DNA of 64,000 bases from assembly GCA_018830105.1 (NCBI GenBank), contig JAHJTC010000015.1:62001-126000 (forward strand). The letters are read 5' to 3'. How positions within the stretch are numbered: position 1 is the first letter of the stretch; every line of letters begins with the position of its first letter. Below, in pieces: positions 36,301-43,934 of this stretch. Both the position numbers and the translations under genes were made by a program. This stretch comes from Bacteroidota bacterium (lineage in GTDB: Bacteria > Bacteroidota > Bacteroidia > Bacteroidales > F082). Under the pieces are notes generated by a model that worked only from the letters and a program-made list of their open reading frames with translations, searched no databases and had not been told where the DNA came from.

Positions 36301-36440
36301 CCCTAACAATGTATAAAATAATAGCCGATTCATTAGTAAATTCAAGGGGTGTGGCTCGCTTCAACTTTCTTGTAGTTTGACAGGAAAGTGCCACATAGTC
36401 CGCAAATAATCATACTTACGAACCGTTGGCAGCAATCCTA
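36301..36440. repeat. Large imperfect palindrome after the DUF488 operon
   Basis: The core is nested: GTGTGGC (36349-36355) pairs with GCCACAT (36390-36396), and inside it ACTTTCTTGT (36364-36373) pairs with ACAGGAAAGT (36380-36389) around a 6-base loop. A bulge of 8 bases sits on the left side only. Arms extend toward CCCTAAC (36301-36307) and CCGTTGG. It is noncoding and resembles intergenic elements that I recall from other Bacteroidota accessory regions. Confidence 0.55.
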
Positions 36441-36472
36441 AAAAGACGACAACCAATAATAATTAACGACTT

Positions 36473-38443
36473 ATGCAAATTGACATTAAAGGAAAAATAA
36501 ACGAGAAGAAACTTGCCTACAGCAACACGCTTCTACCTTTGTTTGAAGCTATAGTTAATTCCATACAAGCAATTGAAGAAGAAAGTGCTACAAAACCAGG
36601 AGTTATTGAAATTGATATAATTCGTTCAAACCAAGGCGATTTGAAATTAGACGGACAAGAAAAACTCCCCGACATAATCGACTTTATAATTAAAGACAAC
36701 GGAATTGGCTTCAATGAGGACAACTTCGAATCATTTAATTACGCACACTCGACATACAAAAAAGGTGGAAGAGGTGTAGGCAGATTTACTTGGCTTAGAG
36801 CGTTTAACAGAGCAGAAATTGAGAGTAGATATGAAATTAAAGGGAGTTGGAAGCTGAGAAAATTCAGTTTTGAGCCAACAAAACGTGGAATTGAAAAACA
36901 TTCGTTAGAAGATGTAAATGGGACATCGGAACGATTTACTATTGTCAAACTAAAAGGACTGAAAGAAGATTATAGAAAGTGGTGCAATTCTCAATCTGAA
37001 GATATTGCAATGAAAATAATCGAACATACTTTTATCTATTTTCTTAATTCAGACTGCCCACGAATATTTTTGTATGACTTAGGAAATTCAATAATTGTAA
37101 ATGACTTGTTCTTTCTGTTCACAAACGGTCAAGTAAAAAACGAGAACGTTAAAATCAGAAATAATTACTTTAAGTTAAGTATTGTAAAACTATATAATGA
37201 CAGAGTTGACAACAAAATTCACTATTGTGCAAACAACCGAGAAGTTCACATAGATAAATTATCAATTGACATTCCCGAGTTGGACAACTTCCTAGTTGAT
37301 GATGAAGGAATTAAGTTTTCATTAGCCGTTTATGTTGAGGGTAATTATCTAGACCAAAATGTAAATGATGAAAGAACCTTAATAAATTTTGCTAAGGGTG
37401 AAGTAGAGTTTCCAGACCAAACAACACAAGAAGAACTTAGAAGAGCAATTTCAGAATTAATTCTTTCAGAATTTGTAGAGCAAATTAACCACTTATCTGA
37501 AACACGATTAAACAAGGTTAAAGAGTTTGTAGCTCAACACCCACGTTATAGACAACTTTTAAAATATAAGCCCGATAAATTAAAGAAAATACCTTCTACC
37601 TTATCAGAGGACAAAATGGAAATTGAAGTTTTCAAAATCCAACAAGAACTAGAGCTTGATGTTAAAAAAGAAACGAAAAGGGTTTTAAAATTCATTGATA
37701 ATGAAGACGACGTGGAAGATTTTGACGAGAAACATAAAGAGTTATATTCAAAAATAATTGAAGTTGGAAATGCCAAACTTTCTGAATACGTTATACATAG
37801 GAAATTAGTAATCGACCTTTTCGACAAACTATTAAAGAAGCGTGCGCCTGAAAAAGCGGTTCATAGTTTGATTTTCCCACTACAAACACTATCTGACGAA
37901 ATTGGATTTGAAGACCATAATCTTTGGATGCTTGATGAAAAACTTTCCTATCACAAATATTTAGCTTCTGACAAATCATTCAAACAAATAGCAGAAGTAA
38001 ATTCAGAATCAAAAGACAGACCTGATATTTTAATATTCAATAAACCGTTTGCATTTACGAATGAAGATAAGCCATATCAATCAGTTGTTCTTGTTGAATT
38101 TAAAAGACCAATGAGAGATGACTACTCGGAAATCGAAAATCCAATTCAACAAGTAAATAGATATGCAAGAGAGATTATTGAAGGAGATGCGAAAGACAAA
38201 CACGAAAGAGAATTTGATTTAAGAACAAATACTCCTATTTACGCATACATTATTTGCGACTTGACAAAAAAGCTGAAAGCATTTGCAAAAGATGCAGGAT
38301 ATAAGTTGCTTCCAAGTGGTGACGGATATTTCTCCTTTAACGACAACTACAATATGTATGTTGAAATTTTAAGTTTTGACAAGGTATTGAAAGACTCCAA
38401 AGAGCGTAACAGAGTGTTATTTGAAAAACTAAATTTGACATAA
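36473..38443 (+). CDS. GHKL ATPase fused to a PD-(D/E)XK-like nuclease domain
   Basis: A 656-residue protein. The N-terminal GHKL ATPase has N-box Glu25/Asn29 in 'LFEAIVNSIQAIEE', 'IKDNGIGF' (73-80) and the lid glycines 'GGRGVGRFTWL' (98-108). A middle region with helices and coiled coil (about 320-500) follows. The C-terminal domain has 'RPDILIF' (Asp518), 'SVVLVEFKRP' (Glu542, Lys544) and 'QQVNRYA' (Gln559 region), a PD-(D/E)XK nuclease pattern. The layout suggests an ATP-driven clamp that controls DNA cleavage, as in some anti-phage proteins. I cannot match it to a named system. It is monocistronic, AT-rich and flanked by palindromes on both sides. Confidence 0.8.
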   Translation: MQIDIKGKINEKKLAYSNTLLPLFEAIVNSIQAIEEESATKPGVIEIDIIRSNQGDLKLDGQEKLPDIIDFIIKDNGIGFNEDNFESFNYAHSTYKKGGRGVGRFTWLRAFNRAEIESRYEIKGSWKLRKFSFEPTKRGIEKHSLEDVNGTSERFTIVKLKGLKEDYRKWCNSQSEDIAMKIIEHTFIYFLNSDCPRIFLYDLGNSIIVNDLFFLFTNGQVKNENVKIRNNYFKLSIVKLYNDRVDNKIHYCANNREVHIDKLSIDIPELDNFLVDDEGIKFSLAVYVEGNYLDQNVNDERTLINFAKGEVEFPDQTTQEELRRAISELILSEFVEQINHLSETRLNKVKEFVAQHPRYRQLLKYKPDKLKKIPSTLSEDKMEIEVFKIQQELELDVKKETKRVLKFIDNEDDVEDFDEKHKELYSKIIEVGNAKLSEYVIHRKLVIDLFDKLLKKRAPEKAVHSLIFPLQTLSDEIGFEDHNLWMLDEKLSYHKYLASDKSFKQIAEVNSESKDRPDILIFNKPFAFTNEDKPYQSVVLVEFKRPMRDDYSEIENPIQQVNRYAREIIEGDAKDKHEREFDLRTNTPIYAYIICDLTKKLKAFAKDAGYKLLPSGDGYFSFNDNYNMYVEILSFDKVLKDSKERNRVLFEKLNLT

Positions 38444-38479
38444 TGACACCAATGACAAAAAATAGGGCAGCTGCAAACA

Positions 38480-38591
38480 GGCATTTGGCTCAATGGAGGG
38501 TTCAGTTGTTAAGTGGGAATATTACCTCGTATAAACTTTTGTGGTTTATTGACAGTTTTGTGCTCCGCAATCCGCCTTTGCGCCAAACGCC
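38480..38591. repeat. Large imperfect palindrome after the GHKL-nuclease gene
   Basis: Outer arms GGCATTTGGC (38480-38489) and GCCAAACGCC (38582-38591) pair at 9 of 10. An inner stem ATAAAC (38531-38536) with GTTTAT (38544-38549) has a 7-base loop. Near its right end, TTTG (38577-38580) and TATCTTCA (38599-38606) are spaced like a promoter for the next gene. It is the second such element, each placed just after an accessory gene. Confidence 0.55.
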
Positions 38592-38621
38592 AAACCTTTA
38601 TCTTCAATAAAAACTTAAAAA

Positions 38622-39494
38622 ATGAATATTCCAGTAACAGACGTTTTAGCCATCTTATCTATTATTCTTGGAATAGTAGCATTAATAATTACTGTAGTTG
38701 GATTCTTTGCATCTTTAAGATTTTACCGAGATGGTATGAATCTACAAGAGAAAGCAACAAATGCACTTACGAAGATAGAAGAGAAAACTAGTTCAATCCA
38801 AACTCAAATTGGCGGAATGTTTGATAAAACTTTGGATGCTGCTATTAGCAATAAGGGACAAAGGATTAATCAAGATTTTGAGGACATTAGTTTACAAATA
38901 GAAAAGTCAAAAGAAGTTTTAATTAAAGACGCAATATCACAAATTAAAAATATTGGAGAAGGTGAAAAGAAGAAATTAGAATCATTCATAAGTGAACAAT
39001 TCAAAATAATTAATGACCAAGTAAATATTAGTCAAGAAAACACTGAAGATATAATTAGCCAAGATGACGAACATATTCCGATTTCTCAGTTCCAAGCAAA
39101 AATTATAAGTGTAATTAAAGAGAATAGAATGGGACTCTCTCTAAAAGATATTTCTAATGAAATTGGTTTTAATGAGTTTGCTGTAGAAAAAGCTCTTAAT
39201 AGGTTGCTAAGGAAGAATATTGTTTCAAAAACCGAAAATGAAAAATATACTCTAAATGTTAAAAAGACTCAGGAAAAATCACTTCTTGATAAAGCATTTG
39301 CAATTTCATCAAAAGATGGAAAGACTGTCCTTATTGCTCAGTTAGGTGGAGCTTTGAAAAGTTTGGATAAGTCTTTTCATCCAAGAAATTATGGGTACAA
39401 TAATTTATCTGAATATCTTATAAGTCAAAAAGGGTACAAACTCATAGACAATGTAATAGAGGGATACAATCATCCAATACTGACAAAAGAATAA
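38622..39494 (+). CDS. Membrane-anchored coiled-coil protein with wHTH and LOTUS-like domain
   Basis: A 290-residue protein. One TM segment (about 7-31) is followed by a coiled coil (about 40-150), a winged-helix-like domain (about 153-210, 'GLSLKDISNEIGFNEFAVEK') and a C-terminal domain (about 222-285) that strongly resembles an OST-HTH/LOTUS domain: 'GKTVLIAQLGGALKSLDKSF', 'PRNYGYNNLSEYL'. LOTUS domains bind RNA, often G-rich or structured, and are usually attached to PIN/NYN nucleases. Here no nuclease is attached and the chain is tethered to the membrane, so a sensor role is possible. This assignment comes from pattern recognition. Confidence 0.72.
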   Translation: MNIPVTDVLAILSIILGIVALIITVVGFFASLRFYRDGMNLQEKATNALTKIEEKTSSIQTQIGGMFDKTLDAAISNKGQRINQDFEDISLQIEKSKEVLIKDAISQIKNIGEGEKKKLESFISEQFKIINDQVNISQENTEDIISQDDEHIPISQFQAKIISVIKENRMGLSLKDISNEIGFNEFAVEKALNRLLRKNIVSKTENEKYTLNVKKTQEKSLLDKAFAISSKDGKTVLIAQLGGALKSLDKSFHPRNYGYNNLSEYLISQKGYKLIDNVIEGYNHPILTKE

Positions 39495-40096
39495 AGCAGA
39501 TAATAAATAGGACTCTGAGCGGTCTGCAAGACCCAGCGATGAGTCGGTGTTGAACTACATCCTGACAATTACCGAAAAATGTTCTATGTACTTACCGACG
39601 GTATTATGTTGTTTCTCATTGAATTACAGCGAGTTGATGGGTGTCAACTTACATTTATGAAGCATGAATATGAAATGCAAATTTACAAATAAAAACTTTG
39701 ATACCTTTTAAGTGATGGATAATGACAGAACAGATTATTTTAAAATAGGTAAAAATGTAGAGAAAGAGTCCTATAAAGAAGCTATCCCGCAGGGATTTAG
39801 TTCAACAGCACCTACCCAATAGTGGCGACTCATTAGTTAATCAAGCTTTGTGCTTCTATCAAAGTTTATACTTGGTTTACATGAAGTGATTCGAAATGCC
39901 ATACGTTTCTTATTGCCAACCGCATCGACCAAACCAACACCCCCCCCAAAAAAAGAATAACCCTTTAGTTTTACCAACACACAACCAAGACACAAAAAAC
40001 CCAAAAAAACCATCTATTTACCACTGCACCCCTCCCAACAAAGCGATGAAAAATGTATCTTGCACACTTAAATGATAAACAGACTTTTTTGAATGA
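39495..40096. other. Gap with small palindromes, a short open frame and a poly-C tract
   Basis: A compact double hairpin lies at 39511-39545 (GACTC with GAGTC outside, GGTCT with AGACC inside). A 35-codon frame runs 39715-39822 (MDNDRTDYFKIGKNVEKESY...), perhaps a remnant; I do not call it a gene. A run of eight C followed by seven A is at 39940-39954. No gene of normal size is present. Confidence 0.45.
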
Positions 40097-42628
40097 ATGT
40101 TAAATAACGAAGCACACGCAAGGATTAAGATCAACAAACTGCTTGTTGAGGCTGGCTGGCGCTTCTTTGATACGGAAGAAGGCAAGGCTAACATCTTGCT
40201 TGAGAACCATATAAAGATTACGCAGCAAGAGATCGACGCCTGGGGTAACGACTTTGAGAAGATAAGTTCAGGCGCGCTCGACTTTTTATTGCTCGGTACG
40301 AATAACAAACCAATCTGTGTGCTGGAGGCCAAAAAGGAAAGCCTGCACCCACTCGTTGCCAAGGAACAAGCCAGAAAATATGCCCATACCGTTGGTGCAC
40401 AGTTTATCATTTTGTCAAACGGCATCGTTCACTATTTATGGAACATCCAAAAGGGAAATCCCAAACCGATTTATAAGTTTCCTTCGCCTGCCGAGATAGG
40501 AGCTATAAAAGACTGGCATCCCGACCGAAATGCCCTGGCCAGCGAAAAAGTTGGCATGGATTACATCGCTTCCATTCAAATGCCCGACTATGCCGAACGC
40601 CCCGAATGGAAAGGGACACCGGAAGCCAGTAAGGATTTTGTCTGGACGAATGGGCTAAGGTTTTTACGGTATTATCAATTAAGTGCTGTCGAACATTTAC
40701 AGCAAGCAGTTGCCCAAGGCAAAGACCGCTTCTTGTTTGAAATGGCAACAGGAACAGGAAAAACACTCACTGCCGCTGCTGTGATTCGTTTGTTTCTGCG
40801 AACGCAAAACGCAAGAAGGGTTTTGTTTTTGGTCGATCGTTTGGAGCTGGAAGACCAGGCCTGGAAAGCCTTTACCCAATACCTGAAACCCGATTACAGC
40901 ACTTTTATCTATAAGGAGCACAAAAGCGATTGGCATAAGGCCGATATTATTGTCACCACCATTCAATCGCTGATGTTCAATGACAAATACCGCTACGATT
41001 TTTCGCCAACGGATTTCGATTTATTGATTTCGGACGAGTCGCACCGTTCCATTTCCGGAAACGCCAGGGCGGTTTTCGAGTATTTCCATGGCTATAAGCT
41101 GGGCCTGACGGCCACACCAAGGGATTACCTCAAGGGCGTTGACCCTGATAAGGTAAGAGAAAACGACCCCAGAGAAATTGAACGCAGGATGCTGCGCGAT
41201 ACCTACGCTACCTTTGGTTGTGAAGGTGGCGACCCCACCTTCCGCTATTCCTTGCTGGATGGCGTAAAAGATGGTTACCTTATCAATCCCAGGGTATTGG
41301 ATGCCCGGACGGAAATCACCACCCAATTGCTTTCTGATGAAGGTTATGCCGTTGTTGTGCCCACCGAGGAAGGAGAGGAAACGGAAACCTTTATATCCCG
41401 CGATTTCGAAAAGAAGTTTTTCTCCGAGAAGACCAATAGCGTATTCTGCCAGACCTTTCTGGATAATGCCTTGCGCGACCCCATTACCAAAGAAATTGGC
41501 AAGACGATCATCTTTGCCGTAAGTCAGAATCATGCCCGTAAACTCGCTGAGATGCTCAATGCCTTTGCAGAGGAGCTTTTCCCGAATAAATACCATTCTG
41601 ATTTTGCGGTTCAGGTAACTTCGCAGGTGGGGGAGGCGCAGCAAATGACCATCAATTTTACCAATAATAACCTGAACGGGAAAACCACCTGGCTGGAAGG
41701 GTATAAGTCATGCAAAACAAGGGTTTGCGTAACGGTTGGCATGATGACCACGGGTTATGATTGCCCCGATTTGCTGAACATCTGCATGATGCGTCCGATT
41801 TTTAGTCCTTCCGATTTTGTGCAGATCAAAGGCAGGGGAACGCGCAGGAATACCTTTGAATACACCTATAAAAACGAACTGAACGAAGAAGAGACCCAAC
41901 GCCACGAAAAGCATGTTTTTAAGCTATTCGATTTCTTTGCCAACTGCGAATATTTTGAAGAGAAGTTCGACTACGACGAAAAACTAAAACTTCCGAAACC
42001 CAAAAAAGGAGGTGGTGAAGGCGGTGGCGAAGGTGTTGATCTCGACAAATACACCACCTTTCAGCCGGATCCTTTATTGACCTTGCATGAACAGCAAATC
42101 GGTTATGAAGGGATGAAGATTGACCGCATGTTGTTCAAGAAATTTGAAGACCGTATCAGGATGGACGATATCATCCGGAAAAATGTGGAGCTCGGCAATT
42201 GGGAACATGTGATCAGCCATATCCAGCAAGAGATTTTCGACAAGCCAGAGGAATATTTCAACCTTGAAAAACTGCGGAAGGCTGCAAGGATCGACCGCAA
42301 GGTATCCATCCGCGAAGTGGTGGAAAAGATTTTCGGGATCATCCCAAAATTCAAATCAAAAGATGAATTGCTCGAAGAAGAATTCGATAAATTCATTTCC
42401 ATTTACCCACCCGAAGAAGACGTGAATGTGAGGGCGCTCAAGTATTTTTTCAAGGCTTATATTGTCGATCAGGACATTCGTAAAATCATTGAATCAAAAG
42501 ATTTTCATGCCCTGCAAACCAACGCAACCCTCACCATTTCGCAATTCAAAGAAGTGGCAGCCCAATACCGTATGGTAATCCCCGAATACATCAGGGATTA
42601 TGTGAACCTTAAGAAATTTGCTGCCTAG
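40097..42628 (+). CDS. hsdR: Type I restriction enzyme R subunit (EcoEI-like)
   Basis: An 843-residue HsdR: N-terminal PD-(D/E)XK endonuclease with Asp62, Glu77 and Lys79 ('LDFLLLG', 'VLEAKKE'); superfamily-2 helicase with Walker A 'ATGTGKT' (217-223) and Walker B 'DESH' (313-316); helicase C-terminal motif 'MMTTGYDCPDLLNICMMRP' followed by 'QIKGRGTRRN'; and the EcoEI-type C-terminal region that docks on the methylase core. It would translocate and cut unmethylated DNA. The matching HsdM-HsdS protein is encoded at 43935-46577, separated by a transposase and palindrome array. All catalytic motifs look intact. Confidence 0.92.
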   Translation: MLNNEAHARIKINKLLVEAGWRFFDTEEGKANILLENHIKITQQEIDAWGNDFEKISSGALDFLLLGTNNKPICVLEAKKESLHPLVAKEQARKYAHTVGAQFIILSNGIVHYLWNIQKGNPKPIYKFPSPAEIGAIKDWHPDRNALASEKVGMDYIASIQMPDYAERPEWKGTPEASKDFVWTNGLRFLRYYQLSAVEHLQQAVAQGKDRFLFEMATGTGKTLTAAAVIRLFLRTQNARRVLFLVDRLELEDQAWKAFTQYLKPDYSTFIYKEHKSDWHKADIIVTTIQSLMFNDKYRYDFSPTDFDLLISDESHRSISGNARAVFEYFHGYKLGLTATPRDYLKGVDPDKVRENDPREIERRMLRDTYATFGCEGGDPTFRYSLLDGVKDGYLINPRVLDARTEITTQLLSDEGYAVVVPTEEGEETETFISRDFEKKFFSEKTNSVFCQTFLDNALRDPITKEIGKTIIFAVSQNHARKLAEMLNAFAEELFPNKYHSDFAVQVTSQVGEAQQMTINFTNNNLNGKTTWLEGYKSCKTRVCVTVGMMTTGYDCPDLLNICMMRPIFSPSDFVQIKGRGTRRNTFEYTYKNELNEEETQRHEKHVFKLFDFFANCEYFEEKFDYDEKLKLPKPKKGGGEGGGEGVDLDKYTTFQPDPLLTLHEQQIGYEGMKIDRMLFKKFEDRIRMDDIIRKNVELGNWEHVISHIQQEIFDKPEEYFNLEKLRKAARIDRKVSIREVVEKIFGIIPKFKSKDELLEEEFDKFISIYPPEEDVNVRALKYFFKAYIVDQDIRKIIESKDFHALQTNATLTISQFKEVAAQYRMVIPEYIRDYVNLKKFAA

Positions 42629-42656
42629 GCAATAAAACAACTAAACACTTTACATT

Positions 42657-43103
42657 ATGAGTAGCTATCGCCAGATTTATTACCACATTGTATTTAACAC
42701 TTACTACCGCAGAAACACCATGCCTGCTGAGCATCACGAAGAATTATACAAATACATTTGGGGCATTATCAAGAATAGAAAAAGCGTGCTTTATCGGATC
42801 AATGGAACAGAAAACCACATTCATATTTTTTCTGATTTGCATCCTACGGTTTGTTTGGCTGATTTCATCAAAGAAATAAAAACGGCGTCAAACAGATGGA
42901 TGAAGGAATCAGGAAAGTTTCCGAAATTTGAGCATTGGGCCGAAGGGTATTGTGCTTTGACCTATGGTGATCGGGATAAAGACATGATTATAAACTATAT
43001 TAAAAAACAGAAAGAGCATCATGCAAAGGTGAGTTTTGAGGATGAATACAGGAAATTGCTTGAAGAGAACGGGATTGAATGGGATGAGAAGTACCTTTTT
43101 TAG
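42657..43103 (+). CDS. Y1 (HUH) transposase, RAYT/IS200-like
   Basis: A 148-residue single-strand transposase. The HUH metal site is His54-Ile-His56 in 'NGTENHIHIFSDL', and the nucleophilic Tyr114 is in 'DMIINYIKKQKEHH'. The size and the dense palindrome array directly behind it fit the REP-associated tyrosine transposase (RAYT) group. It starts 28 bases after the hsdR stop and thus splits the restriction operon without damaging a gene. Its last codons and following bases are repeated at about 43252-43283. Confidence 0.88.
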   Translation: MSSYRQIYYHIVFNTYYRRNTMPAEHHEELYKYIWGIIKNRKSVLYRINGTENHIHIFSDLHPTVCLADFIKEIKTASNRWMKESGKFPKFEHWAEGYCALTYGDRDKDMIINYIKKQKEHHAKVSFEDEYRKLLEENGIEWDEKYLF

Positions 43104-43920
43104 TGAATAGGAAACTCCTGCGGAGTTTTTGGTGTTGGCTGCGCCTTTTTGCCCCTGGAACCCCTGGATGAATCCAGAGGATATGAGAAGGGGCACTCCT
43201 TCGGAGTGTTAGGCTGTCGACGAAAAGACTGAAGGGCTGGACTGTGCATGGTTGAATGGGATGAGAAGTACTTTTTTTAGTGAATGGGAAACTCCTGCGG
43301 AGTTTTTGGTGTTGGCTGCGCCTTTTTGCCCCTGGATGAATCCAGGGGATATGAGAAGGGTCACTCCTTCGGAGTGTTGGGTTGGCGACGAAAAGCCCGG
43401 AGGGCTGGCCTGTGCTTAGCTCCAGAGGATATGAGAAGGGTCACTCCTTCGGAGTGTTTTGCTGGCAACGAAAAGCCCGAAGGGCTGGCCTGTTTGTGGC
43501 TCCAGGGGATATGAGAAGGGACACTCCTTCGAAGTGTTGGGCTGTCGACGAAAAGACTGAAGGGCTGGACTGTTCCTGGCTCCAGGGGATATGAGAAGGG
43601 GCACTCCTTCGGAGTGTTGTGCTGGCGACGAAGTGCCCAAAGGGCTGGCTTGTTCCTGGCACCCAGATTTATCCGGGTGATCAGGCGACAAAAGCCCGAA
43701 GGGCTGTTAATCGCTGCCTTTGATCGTCCATCGCAATCAACCGTGATCAGGCGACAAAAGCCCGAAGGGCTGATCTGTGCATAGCACCCGGATTTATCCG
43801 GGTGGTTTTATCCGGTTGATCGATAAACCAAAGCCCGAAGGGCTTACCTTTGCATTCGCCCGGAGTTATTCGGTCGCAGTGAAAAAAGATAGAATCAAAA
43901 CCCTGCCAGGGTTTACTTAT
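43104..43920. repeat. REP-like palindrome array with 80-bp tandem repeat
   Basis: No gene lies here despite open frames. CACTCCTTCGGAGTG-type hairpins occur at 43194, 43362, 43442, 43522 and 43602. AGCCCGAAGGGCT-type hairpins are interspersed, e.g. 43831-43845. ACTCCTGCGGAGT hairpins (near 43112 and 43289) and CCCGGATTTATCCGGG occur as well. The block with GGATATGAGAAGG repeats at 43347, 43427, 43507 and 43587, exactly 80 bases apart. An earlier copy at 43179 belongs to a larger duplication (offset 177, then 168) that includes the end of the transposase gene. Confidence 0.85.
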
Positions 43921-43934
43921 TATAACTACAAATA

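Noticed and set aside
39715..39822. 35-codon frame in the gap before hsdR
   Set aside because: Too short and without motifs; kept only as a possible remnant.
43284..43594. Open frames with repeated GYEKGHSFGV-type peptide
   Set aside because: They are translations of the 80-bp palindrome repeat, readable on both strands, and have no start signals.
43104..43920. CRISPR array
   Set aside because: Repeats are palindromic, nearly contiguous 80-bp tandem units, without unique spacers or cas genes.
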